Positions 43,137-54,454 of a stretch of DNA of 64,000 bases are shown here, piece after piece. The stretch is from CAZMSD01 sp964568855 (GTDB taxonomy: Bacteria; CAIWAD01), in NCBI GenBank assembly GCA_964568855.1, contig CAZMSD010000014.1:21451-85450 (forward strand). The letters are read 5' to 3'. The notes under the pieces were generated by a model. The model was not told where the DNA came from and did no database searches. It was given only the letters and a program-made list of their open reading frames with translations. A program made the position numbers and the translations under genes. Numbering within the stretch: the first letter of the stretch is position 1; each line of letters starts with the position of its first letter.

Positions 43137-44048
43137 GTGCCTGTTCCACTCGTGGAAGGTAGAACTCTAGGGCTGGTCCTGGGCGGCGGCGGGGTCCGCT
43201 GCCTGAGCCATTTGGGCGTGGCGGAAGTGCTGCTGAAGAACGGCCTGGAGCCGGATCTGATCAGCAGTTCCTCCACGGGGACCATCGTGGGAGTGCTGCT
43301 GGCCGCACGCATCCAACCCGAAGAAATCTGCCGCAAGCTGTTCAGTCCCGGGTTCCGCCTGGGTTGGTGGGTTCCCTCCCTGCGTCCCGGCGGGATCTGG
43401 TCCCAGCGGAACATGGCCCGCCTGCTGGAGCACTTCCGAGTGCCCGAGCGGCTCGAGGACCTGCCGATTCCGATCCACGTGGTGCTCACCGACCTGGTCA
43501 ACGGCTGCGAGATCTGCGTCAGCCGGGGTGATACACTGCGTGCGGCGCTCGCGTCGGCGGCCCTGCCCGGTATCTACGCACCCCTGCGTCACGCCGGAAC
43601 CCTTTGCGGCGACGGCGGCATCATCAACAACGTACCCGCCGACATCTGCCGGCGCCTGGTGGGCGACTCGGGCGTGGTCCTCTCTTCCAGTCTCGAGATG
43701 AACACGACCCTGCCCGACGAATTCCTGCGCACCACGATCCAGGTAGCATATCGTTCAATCTACCTGCCGCTGCTGAACCGCCGCTACTCCAATTTCCTGC
43801 GCAACAGCGACATTGTGATCCAGCCCTTTTCCGACCATCCGTTGTGCTTCAGCCGCTGGCGGGAGATCCTGAAGTTCCACTCGCGGTCCCTGATGGCGGA
43901 CCTCTTCGACCGCGGGCGTGTGCACATGGAGCGGGAACTGCCCTTGTTGCTGGCGCTCCTGGCGGACCGCAATTCCACCGGCGGCTCTTCCGTGTCGCAG
44001 AAGGCGCTCGACGACGATGCGGGCGTCAAAGGGGAAGGCGGCGATTGA
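43137..44048 (+). CDS. Patatin-like phospholipase family protein with altered nucleophile elbow
   Basis: A 303-residue patatin-fold protein. The oxyanion loop is LVLGGGGVRCLSHLG (residues 13-27) and the catalytic Asp lies in GDGGIINNVP. The nucleophile elbow, normally G-x-S-x-G, reads SSSTG at 44-48: Ser46 is in place but the first Gly is Ser. Activity as an acyl hydrolase is therefore likely but not certain. The GTG start at 43137 has GGAG 8 bases upstream. The stop overlaps the next gene (TGATG). Bacterial relatives (RssA/YlbK group) are cytoplasmic or membrane-associated. Confidence 0.83.
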   Translation: MPVPLVEGRTLGLVLGGGGVRCLSHLGVAEVLLKNGLEPDLISSSSTGTIVGVLLAARIQPEEICRKLFSPGFRLGWWVPSLRPGGIWSQRNMARLLEHFRVPERLEDLPIPIHVVLTDLVNGCEICVSRGDTLRAALASAALPGIYAPLRHAGTLCGDGGIINNVPADICRRLVGDSGVVLSSSLEMNTTLPDEFLRTTIQVAYRSIYLPLLNRRYSNFLRNSDIVIQPFSDHPLCFSRWREILKFHSRSLMADLFDRGRVHMERELPLLLALLADRNSTGGSSVSQKALDDDAGVKGEGGD

Positions 44049-44380
44049 TGTTCAAGCGCCTGCTGGTGACCTTCTTTGGACTGCTGGTGGTGATCCAGAT
44101 CCTGCCCGGCATCGCATCCCCCGGGCTGTGGATCACGCTGCTGGCGGCCCTGGTGCTCAGCCTGATCAATGTGACACTCAAGCCCCTGATGCTGATTCTG
44201 ACCCTGCCCATAAACCTGCTCAGCCTGGGGCTGTTTACGCTGGTGGTGAACGCGATCTGCCTGGGACTCACCGATTGGCTGGTGCAAGACTTCCAGGTTC
44301 GCGGCTTCGGCTGGGCCCTGCTGGGCGCGCTGCTGCTTTCGATAGTCACGATCATCGTGAATCGGATTCTGGAAGATTGA
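44048..44380 (+). CDS. Phage-holin-like family membrane protein (PF04020/YvlD type)
   Basis: A 110-residue protein made almost wholly of four hydrophobic helices: LLVTFFGLLVVIQILPGI, WITLLAALVLSLINVTLKPL, LTLPINLLSLGLFTLVVNAI and GFGWALLGALLLSIVTIIVN. The N-x-x-L-K-P-L after helix 2 and LPIN-L-L-S-L-G-L-F are typical of this chromosomal 'phage holin family', which is not of phage origin and has no established role beyond possible envelope stress. The ATG overlaps the patatin-like stop; 4 bases separate it from glgP. A long frame reading upstream is not real. Confidence 0.83.
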   Translation: MFKRLLVTFFGLLVVIQILPGIASPGLWITLLAALVLSLINVTLKPLMLILTLPINLLSLGLFTLVVNAICLGLTDWLVQDFQVRGFGWALLGALLLSIVTIIVNRILED

Positions 44381-44384
44381 CCCG

Positions 44385-46913
44385 GTGGTGCCAAACCCCG
44401 AACAAATGTGGATGGACATGACCAGGAAAGAGACCGAATTGAGGCGTACCCTGGCCTCGCTCGCCGGAAACCTGTTGTGGTGCTGGAAACCCTGGTACGA
44501 GAGTTTCCTGAATTCCATCGATCCAGAGCACTTCGAACGGTGGGAGAACCCGGTCAAACTCGTGCGCGAGTTGAGCGACCGGCGCCTGAAGCAACTGGCC
44601 GCGGACGGGGATTTCCGGGAAGCCCTTTCTACGACCCTCGCCCGCGTCGAGCTGGAGTTGGCCGACGCGCGCGAACGATGCCCCCAGGAACTCCGGGAGC
44701 GCACAATCGCGTATTTCTCCGCCGAGTTCGGGATTCACGTGAGCCTGCCGATCTACAGCGGAGGCCTGGGTATTCTCTCGGGCGACCACATCAAGAGCGC
44801 CCATGACCTCGGACTGCCCTTCGTGGGCGTGGGCCTGTTCTACCGGCAGGGCTACTTCATCCAGCGCATCGACGCCCGCGGCCGCCAGGACGCGGAGATG
44901 ACCCTGGTGGACGTGGACGATCTGCCGCTCGAACTCGTGAAGGACGACAAGGGGCGGGCGCTTGAGGTTTCCGTCGAGCTGCCCGAGCGCGACGTGTGGC
45001 TGCAGGTCTGGGAATGCAGGGTAGGGAATTCCCGGCTGCTGCTGCTGGACAGCGATACCGAGCGCAATGCGCCGGAGGACCGTTCCCTCACCTGGCAACT
45101 CTACGGCGGAGATCGTGATACACGGATGGCCCAGGAGATCATCCTGGGCATCGGCGGCGTGCGGATCCTGCGGGCGCTCGATATCGCACCCGACGTGTGG
45201 CACATGAACGAAGGCCACAGCGCCTTCCTTGCGGTGGAGCGGGTCGTCGGACTGCTGAAGCAGGGCCTCGAATTCGACGAGGCGGTGGAGGCGGTGGCCG
45301 CCAACACGGTGTTCACCACGCACACCCCGGTCCCCGCGGGCAACGAGGCCTTCATGCTTCCGCGCCTGCATCGCTATTTCCACCCCTATTGCGATCGCAA
45401 CTCGGTCGATTTCTACCGCCTGCTCGAAATGGGCACGCTGAAAGACAAGACGGGCTACAAGGAATTCAGTCTGACCGCTCTGGCCCTCCGGCTGTCGCGC
45501 TTCGCCAACGGCGTGTCACAGCTTCACGGCGAAGTCAGCCGCAACATGTGGTACCACCTCTGGCACCAGGTGCCGATCGCCGAAACGCCCATCGGCCACG
45601 TGACCAACGGGATCCACACCGCCAGCTGGGTGGGGGACGATTTCCGCGAATTGTTCGAATCGCGTGTGGGGCCCGACTGGGAGCAGAAGCTGCTGGATCC
45701 CCCCGCCTGGGAGGTGCTGCGCGAGGTGGACGACGCCGAGATCTGGCGGCGCCATCAGAAACTCAAGGAGGCCATGGTCGAGGAGATCAGGCCAAACGTG
45801 ACACAGCGCCTAGCCGGACAAGGGACGGTGCTGGACCGCATCCTGGGGCGCCTCGATCCCCGGGCGCTCTACATCTGCTTCGCCCGGCGCTTCGCCACTT
45901 ACAAGCGGGCGACCCTGATCTTCGACGATTTCGACCGTCTGGACAGGATCCTCAACAACGCCTCCCATCCCGTGTGTCTCGTCTTCGCCGGCAAGGCGCA
46001 CCCGGCCGACGTGCCCGGACAGCAACTGATCAGTCGTCTGCACGAGATCTCGCAGATGGAGCGCTTCCACGGGAGGGTGGTCCTGCTGGACGGCTACAGC
46101 ATTCGCCTGGCCCGCTCGCTGGTCCAGGGCGCCGACGTCTGGCTGAACAATCCACGCCGGCCGCTGGAGGCTTCCGGCACCAGCGGGCAGAAGGTCTGCC
46201 CCAACGCGGGCCTGAATTTCTCCGTGCTGGACGGCTGGTGGGTGGAGGGCTACAACGGCGGTAACGGCTGGCGGATCGGCCGCGACTTCGACTACGGGGA
46301 CGACAGGATCCAGGACTACTACGACGTGCGGTCGCTGTACCTGACCCTCGAGGATGAGATCGTGCCCATGTACTTCGACCGCGACGAGCGTCAGGTTCCC
46401 CGGGAGTGGGTCTCGCGGATGAAGGAAAGCCTGGTGACGCTGACGGCCAGGTTCAGCACGGCGCGGATGGTCAACGACTACGTGGAGGGGTATTACATTC
46501 CGGCCGTCGTCAAGGGCCTGGAGGCCCGGGAAGCCGAGTGGAAGGCCGTCCGCCAGTTGATCGACTACAAGCACTCCCTGCTCGATTACTGGTATCACAT
46601 GACCGACACCTTCGTGAACGCCAGGCGCGACAACGAAAGCGTGGGTATCGAGGCGGGCGTCTACCTCGGACTGCTCAATCCGGAAGACGTAAAGGTCGAG
46701 CTCTTCATGCGCACGGGCGAGCGGATCCGCACGGTGGAGTTCGACCTGGACGGTCCTGCGGACGAGGACGGAGTCTGGCGCTACAAGCTGGATTATCGGG
46801 ACCGGGAGATCCGCCGCAGTGAGCTCAAGGTGCGGGTGCTGCCGCGTCACGAATACCTGGACCATGAAATGGAAATGGGGATATGCTACTGGTTCCACCA
46901 GAAAATCGAGTGA
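44385..46913 (+). CDS. glgP: Alpha-glucan phosphorylase (GT35, DUF3417 type)
   Basis: An 842-residue phosphorylase that releases glucose-1-phosphate from glycogen or maltodextrin using PLP. The bacterial form with an N-terminal DUF3417 domain (LASLAGNLLWCWKPW) is followed by AYFSAEFGIHVSLPIYSGG, GHSAFLAVERV, and the PLP lysine Lys603 in SGTSGQKVCPNAG. The GTG at 44385 is assumed, but ATGs at 44406, 44412 or 44418 could be used. The gene lies upstream of a peptidase, a symporter and the debranching enzyme on the same strand, so phosphorylase and debrancher are likely co-expressed for glycogen use. Confidence 0.9.
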   Translation: MVPNPEQMWMDMTRKETELRRTLASLAGNLLWCWKPWYESFLNSIDPEHFERWENPVKLVRELSDRRLKQLAADGDFREALSTTLARVELELADARERCPQELRERTIAYFSAEFGIHVSLPIYSGGLGILSGDHIKSAHDLGLPFVGVGLFYRQGYFIQRIDARGRQDAEMTLVDVDDLPLELVKDDKGRALEVSVELPERDVWLQVWECRVGNSRLLLLDSDTERNAPEDRSLTWQLYGGDRDTRMAQEIILGIGGVRILRALDIAPDVWHMNEGHSAFLAVERVVGLLKQGLEFDEAVEAVAANTVFTTHTPVPAGNEAFMLPRLHRYFHPYCDRNSVDFYRLLEMGTLKDKTGYKEFSLTALALRLSRFANGVSQLHGEVSRNMWYHLWHQVPIAETPIGHVTNGIHTASWVGDDFRELFESRVGPDWEQKLLDPPAWEVLREVDDAEIWRRHQKLKEAMVEEIRPNVTQRLAGQGTVLDRILGRLDPRALYICFARRFATYKRATLIFDDFDRLDRILNNASHPVCLVFAGKAHPADVPGQQLISRLHEISQMERFHGRVVLLDGYSIRLARSLVQGADVWLNNPRRPLEASGTSGQKVCPNAGLNFSVLDGWWVEGYNGGNGWRIGRDFDYGDDRIQDYYDVRSLYLTLEDEIVPMYFDRDERQVPREWVSRMKESLVTLTARFSTARMVNDYVEGYYIPAVVKGLEAREAEWKAVRQLIDYKHSLLDYWYHMTDTFVNARRDNESVGIEAGVYLGLLNPEDVKVELFMRTGERIRTVEFDLDGPADEDGVWRYKLDYRDREIRRSELKVRVLPRHEYLDHEMEMGICYWFHQKIE

Positions 46914-46923
46914 TCGGCGGCCA

Positions 46924-48249
46924 ATGAATACCGACACGGGATGTCGCGAAGCCGCCCGGGATCTGCTGGAGTACATCGACGCCGGCCCCAGCCCCTGGCA
47001 CGCCGTCGCCGAATCCGCCCGCCGCCTGGACGCGGCCGGGTTCACGGCCCTGGACCCGCGGGCGGCCTGGGAGCTGGAAGCGGGACGCGGTTACTACGTG
47101 ACACGCCAGGAAACGGCCCTGGCGGCCTTCCTTGTCGGCGCAGAACCCGCCGAACAGCGGGGTTTCCGGATCGTGGGCGCCCACAGCGATTCCCCCGGCC
47201 TGCGGATCAAGCCACGGGGCGAACAGCGCGCCGGCGGCATGATCCGGCTGGGAGTGGAAGTCTACGGCTCACCGATCCTGGCCACCTGGGCCGACCGGGA
47301 CCTCAGCCTGGCCGGTCGTGTGACGCTGCGCCCGCCGGATGCCGCGGAAGGCGAGAACCGACTGCTGGCCTTTATCAGGCCGCTGGTCCGGATCCCCAGC
47401 CTGGCGATCCACCTCGACCGGGAAGTCAACGTCAAGGGTCTTAAGCTCAACCCGCAGGACGGACTGCCCCTGCTCTTCGCCGTGGAGGACCAGGGCGAAA
47501 CCGACGCGAACCTGCTGCAGGAGCTGCTGGCGCGGGAACTCGAAGTGCCGGCGGAGTCGATCCGGGCTTTCGAGCTCTGCGCCTGCGACACCCAGCCGGG
47601 CGCCTTCTTCGGAGCCGGGAGCGAGTTCATGGCCTCGGGGCGCCTGGACAATCTCGCTTCGTGTCACGCCGCGCTGGAGGCGCTGATCGCCGCTTCCCGG
47701 CTGCCCGAACCGCCTGGGCATCACGGCGTGGCCGTGTTCTTCGATCACGAGGAAGTGGGCAATCAGACACCCCGGGGCGCCGGCGGCAGCTTTCTCGAAG
47801 ACATGCTCGAGCGGATCGTGCTGGCCCGCGGCGGAGGGCGGGAAGCGCTGATGCGCGCGCTGGCAGGTAGCTTCCTGATCAGCGCCGACATGGCTCACGC
47901 CTTCAATCCCGGCCATCAGCGGGCCTACGACCCGCAGCACCATGTACTGCTCAACCGCGGTCCGGTGGTCAAGATCAACGCCAACGTCCGCTACACGTCC
48001 GACAGCCCCGGTACCGTTCGCTTCGAACGGATCTGCGAGGAGCTCGATATTCCCGTGCAGCGTTACGTGCACCGCAGCGACCTGCCATGCGGCACCACCA
48101 TCGGACCGGTCGCGGCCGCCCGCTCGGGTCTCTCCGCCGTGGATGTGGGGAATCCGCTGCTCTCGATGCACAGCATTCGCGAAAGCGCGGGCGTGCTGGA
48201 CCACCACCGGATGATCCGAGTGCTCGAGCGTTTCTTCAGCGCGGGCTGA
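46924..48249 (+). CDS. M18 family aspartyl aminopeptidase
   Basis: A 441-residue di-metal peptidase that removes N-terminal acidic residues. The metal ligands are visible: His/Asp in VGAHSDSPGLRIKP, the catalytic/metal acidic pair in FFDHEEVGN, and a late His in MHSIRE. The domain order (proteolytic with inserted dimerisation part) and length fit M18. The ATG at 46924 is 11 bases after the glgP stop; an upstream open frame is within glgP. Its place between glycogen genes may reflect chance co-transcription. Confidence 0.88.
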   Translation: MNTDTGCREAARDLLEYIDAGPSPWHAVAESARRLDAAGFTALDPRAAWELEAGRGYYVTRQETALAAFLVGAEPAEQRGFRIVGAHSDSPGLRIKPRGEQRAGGMIRLGVEVYGSPILATWADRDLSLAGRVTLRPPDAAEGENRLLAFIRPLVRIPSLAIHLDREVNVKGLKLNPQDGLPLLFAVEDQGETDANLLQELLARELEVPAESIRAFELCACDTQPGAFFGAGSEFMASGRLDNLASCHAALEALIAASRLPEPPGHHGVAVFFDHEEVGNQTPRGAGGSFLEDMLERIVLARGGGREALMRALAGSFLISADMAHAFNPGHQRAYDPQHHVLLNRGPVVKINANVRYTSDSPGTVRFERICEELDIPVQRYVHRSDLPCGTTIGPVAAARSGLSAVDVGNPLLSMHSIRESAGVLDHHRMIRVLERFFSAG

Positions 48250-48309
48250 CCATCACTCTCCTGTCGTCCGCATTTCAGACGCCGGTGACGGCGCACATCG
48301 GAGATCGCC

Positions 48310-49781
48310 ATGTCGCCAGTATTGCTCGGCTTCCTGCTCTACCTGGCCCTGATCCTGGTGGTGGGTTTCATCTCCGTGCGCTACACGCGGAACATGAAGG
48401 ACTACCTGCTGGCCGGCAGGCGGCTGGGGCCCTTCGTGGTCTCCCTTTCCGAGCGCGCCTCGGGGGAATCGGCCTGGCTGGTCCTGGGCCTGCCCGGCGC
48501 GGCGCTGGCCCTGGGCCTTGTGGAAGGGTGGACCGCCATCGGATGCGTCGCGGGCATCATCGCCTCGTGGATCCTGGTCGCCCGCCGGCTGCGGGAACTC
48601 AGCGGCCGCTACGACGCGCTGACCCTGCCCGAGCTCTTCGACCGAGCCATCTGCGGGGCCGGGTTGACCGAATACGCCAGCCCGGAAGACCGCCGCTGGG
48701 GACACATCCTGCGCGTCAGTGCCTCCCTGATCATCACTTTCTTCTTCGTCTTCTACGTCAGTGCCCAGTTTATCGGCGCGGGCAAGGTTCTAGAGCGCAC
48801 GCTCCAGATCCCCCCGTCCTGGGGCATGCTGATCGGCGCCGGCCTGATCGTGTTCTACACGATCCTCGGGGGTTTCCTGGCGGTGGCCTGGACGGACGTG
48901 GCCCAGGGCCTGATCATGTTTCTGACCCTGGTGATCCTGCCCATCGCGGGGATCATCGAACTGGGCGGCTGGGAAGCCTTCCAGGGGGGCTTCGCGAAGG
49001 CCGCCGGCAGCGGGGGCCACCTGCTCGGCAGCCTGACCGGCGGCAAGACCGGCGCCGCCGCCTTCGCAGCAGTGGTGGGCGGTCTCTCCTGGGGGCTGGG
49101 CTACCTCGGCCAGCCCCATCTCCTGGTGCGCTACATGAGCATCCGCGACGTGGACCAGATCGGTCGCAGCCGCCGCATCGCCTTCACCTGGGCTGTGCCC
49201 GCCTTCACCGGAGCGCTGATGATCGGCCTGGTGGGAGCCGTCCTGTACGGCCTGCCCGAGGGCGGCGATCCCGAGCAGATAATGCCCCTGATGGCGATTC
49301 GCCTGCTGCCCGGGTGGCTGGCCGGCATCTTCATGTCCGGGGCCATCGCCGCCATGATGTCCACCGCCGACTCCCAGCTGCTGGTGGCCAGCAGCGCGCT
49401 GACCGAGGACCTCTACCGCCGCATCGTGAACCCCGACGCGGAGCCGGGACGCCTGCTGACCCTGGGACGGCTGGCCACCTTGACGGTGGGCCTGCTGGCG
49501 CTGGTCCTGGCCTGGTCCAGCGACGACCTGGTCTTCGCCATGGTGGGATTCGCCTGGTCCGGACTGGGTTCGAGCTTCGGTCCCCTGCTGCTCTTCCTGC
49601 TCTTCGGCTGGCCGCTGGGACGGAAAGGCGCCCTGGCGGGAATGCTCACCGGGGCGCTGGTCACGGTGATCTGGAAGGTCCTGCCGGACACCGTGATCAC
49701 GGAGCGCGTGGTTTCCTTCGCCGCAGCCTTCGCCGTACTGGCGGTCTGCGCGATCCTCACCCGACGCGGGAGAATTAACTG

Positions 49782-49782
<1 letters not shown>
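48310..49782 (+). CDS. Sodium:solute symporter (SSS family, PutP-like)
   Basis: A 490-residue inner-membrane protein with about thirteen helices of the LeuT-fold SSS family. Landmarks are DYLLAGRRLG after helix 1, ERASGESAWLVLGLPG in helix 2, GLGYLGQPHLLVRYM and the sodium-site region IAAMMSTADSQLLVASSALTEDLYR (outline). The ERASGESAW block and downstream GQPH motif resemble sodium/proline symporters. The stop overlaps glgX (TGATG). The substrate could be proline or another amino acid; a sugar is less likely from these motifs, despite the glycogen neighbours. Confidence 0.85.
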
Positions 49783-52039
<2,257 letters not shown>

Positions 52040-52043
<4 letters not shown>

Positions 52044-53047
52044 AGCACTCACTCACGCGGTCGAGCCGCCGCTCCGAAACAACGGTGTATCACGGGTTCG
52101 CAGTGCGGGTGCTGCTGCTCTGCCTGTTGACTGCGATCGCGGAGGAATCCGTCCCTGCCGGGGAGCGGTCCGCCGGGGAGCTGAACGTGCTGGAGGCCGC
52201 GGCGCGGATCGAGTTCGAGGCGATCGGCGAGTCCTCCGGTATCGCGAAGAGCCGCCGCTACCCCGGCGTGTACTGGACGCACAACGATTCGGGCGACCGG
52301 GCGCGCATTTTCGCCGTCGACTCGGCCGGGGCGCTGATTCGCCCGGAGTGGGCCGAGGATTACGAGGGGCTGGAGCTCCACGGTGCCTTCAATTACGATT
52401 GGGAAGACCTGGCGACGGACGACGAGGGCAACCTGCTCATCGGCGCCTGCGGCAACAACGGCAACGCCCGCCGGGATCTGGCGGTCTACGTCGTGCCGGA
52501 GCCCAATCCCCGGGCCGTCACCGCATCGCACGTGCTGAAGAGGATCCCCGTGGCCTTTCCCGGCCAGGCGAAGTTTCCCCCGCAGCGGCGCAACTTCGAT
52601 TGCGAGGCGATATTCTTTTCCGGTGGCCGCCTGCACTTCCTGAGCAAGAACCGCAGCGATTCCGGGACAGAGCTTTATCGCCTGGATCCTCCATCCGGAG
52701 GAGGTGTGTATCACGCCTGGCATGAGGCCTTCGCGGGGGACCGCGTGTACACGCTTGCGCTGGTGGGCAGCCGGGACGTAAGGGGCGTCGACCCGGAGGT
52801 GCCCGGGCTGGTCACCGCCGCGGACTGCCGGCCGGAGGGCGGCGCCCTGGCGGTGCTCTGCTACCGCTCGGTCTGGCTCTTCGAGCCGCTGCGGGGAGGT
52901 TTCTTCGAGGGGCGGGTTTCCTGGCTGCCCATCGCCGCAGGACAGTGCGAGGCGATCTGCTTTGACGGCGAGAGGCTGGTGATCACCAATGAGCAGCGGG
53001 AGATCTTCCACCTGCCGCTGGCCGAGCTCCTTCCATACCGTCCCTGA
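52040..53047 (+). CDS. Predicted exported protein with propeller-like repeats, function unknown
   Basis: A 335-residue protein, coupled to glgX by a 4-base ATGA overlap. A basic N-terminus is followed by a hydrophobic segment (VRVLLLCLLTAIA) that looks like a signal peptide or anchor. The body has repeated strand-turn patterns with aromatic and Asp-Gly motifs (SGIAKSRRYPGVYWTHNDSGD; YDWEDLATDDEGNLLIGACGNNG; YTLALVGSRDVRG), resembling bacterial beta-propellers that include 'W-T-H-N-D-S' motifs. I do not know a specific function. Its location outside the cytoplasm is inferred from the N-terminus. Confidence 0.7.
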
Positions 53048-53057
53048 GGACGCCCGC

Positions 53058-54452
53058 TCAGACCTTCCTCGTCTTCCAGTCCCCGCGCCGGAACTTCCAT
53101 TGCAGGATACCCGAGTAGAGCAGCACGTAGAAGGCCAGTCCCACGAAAGGCAGCAGGATTCCGCTGTCCAGGACGAAGACGGCCAGCCAGGTGAAGGGAA
53201 TGAAGTAGGCCCAGTTCACGAACAACTCGCTCCACATCACGAAGAGCGTCATTCCCGCGCCTTCCAGGCAGGCGGCGGTGACCATGCACAGGGCGTCGAA
53301 GGCCTGGATGAGACCCATCAGCTGCAGCGGCAGCCTGCCCGCGGCGATCACTTCGGCATTATCGGTGAACAGGCCCAGCAGCTGGTCCGGCAGCAGAATG
53401 AAGAACAGCCCGATGGCGCTCATCAGCAGCATGCCGATCTTCTGGGCCTCCCGTCCCAGCAGCTCCGCCTCGTGCGACATGCCTGCTCCCAGCCTCTGGC
53501 CGATCAGCGTACTCGCGGCGACTCCGATCCCGAAGCCCGGCATGAACGAGAAGGACATGATGGTGATGATCACGTTGGAGGCGGCCACTTCCGTGGTACC
53601 CACGTGATTCATCATGGCCATGAACAGCGTGAACCCTGCGAGCACGAAAAAGGTCTGGATTCCGGTTGGGGTCGAGAGCCTGAGCAGGGACCGGGTGCAG
53701 CCGTACGGCCGCTCCGCTGCGCGCGAAGCTCCCGCGCGCCGGGCATCCCGGGGGAACAGCAGACCGCGCAGCCTGAATCCGAAGCGACGGCCCAGGTCCT
53801 CGCGGGCGGCGCGCAGGACGAAATAGGCACAGCCGCAGGTTGTGGCCAGCATGCTGGCGAAGCCGGCCCCGGGAGCGCCCATCGCCGGCGCGCCGAGCCT
53901 GCCGAAGATGAACACCCAGTTCAGAACGACATTCAACGCGTTGACCAGCAGGGAGACCCGCATGTGCTGCTTTGTATCACCCAGCCCGTTGAAAAAGCCC
54001 CTGAGGACCGAAATCACGAGAAAGGGCAGGAGGCTCGTGATGCGCCATGCGGTGTAGTCGCGGCAGATGGGGTAGAGTGGATCGGTCCGGCCGTCGAGGA
54101 TCAGCTCGTAGTACAGAGGAAACACTCGCAGGATGAGCAGGGTCAGCAGGGGCCCGCAGAGCAGGGCCAGGCGCAGGGCCGCCGCCAGCACGCGTCCCGC
54201 CTCCCGGGGACGCCGCTCGCCGACCCTCCTGGAGGTCAGGATCTGCGTGCCGGTGGAGATGTGGCTCAGGGCGCCGATGACCATCCAGACGGCGATGCCC
54301 GACATGCCGGTGGCGGCCAGGGCGTGGACCGAGATGCGGCCCACCATCATGGTGTCCACCAGACCCACTACGGTCTGCGAAATCTGTGAGATGACCACCG
54401 GGATCGCGAGATGAACGATCTCGCGCGATCTGGCGGGGTTCAGGAGGGCCAT
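53058..54452 (-). CDS. MATE family efflux transporter (second copy)
   Basis: A 464-residue inner-membrane protein with about twelve helices in two halves: LAIPVVISQISQTVVGLVDTMMVG (helix 1, outline), LRGFFNGLGDTKQHMRVSL after helix 5, and GIGVAASTLIGQRLGAGM in the second half, all standard for MATE exporters. It is not a close duplicate of the MATE protein at 22761-24293. It converges on the exported-protein gene and lies 2 bases downstream of the metallo-hydrolase gene, so the two minus-strand genes are probably co-transcribed. Substrate unknown. Confidence 0.87.
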   Translation of the reverse strand: MALLNPARSREIVHLAIPVVISQISQTVVGLVDTMMVGRISVHALAATGMSGIAVWMVIGALSHISTGTQILTSRRVGERRPREAGRVLAAALRLALLCGPLLTLLILRVFPLYYELILDGRTDPLYPICRDYTAWRITSLLPFLVISVLRGFFNGLGDTKQHMRVSLLVNALNVVLNWVFIFGRLGAPAMGAPGAGFASMLATTCGCAYFVLRAAREDLGRRFGFRLRGLLFPRDARRAGASRAAERPYGCTRSLLRLSTPTGIQTFFVLAGFTLFMAMMNHVGTTEVAASNVIITIMSFSFMPGFGIGVAASTLIGQRLGAGMSHEAELLGREAQKIGMLLMSAIGLFFILLPDQLLGLFTDNAEVIAAGRLPLQLMGLIQAFDALCMVTAACLEGAGMTLFVMWSELFVNWAYFIPFTWLAVFVLDSGILLPFVGLAFYVLLYSGILQWKFRRGDWKTRKV

Positions 54453-54454
54453 CC

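Noticed and set aside
44048..44380. Phage origin of the holin-like gene
   Set aside because: This four-helix family is widespread on chromosomes outside prophages, and no other phage gene is present.
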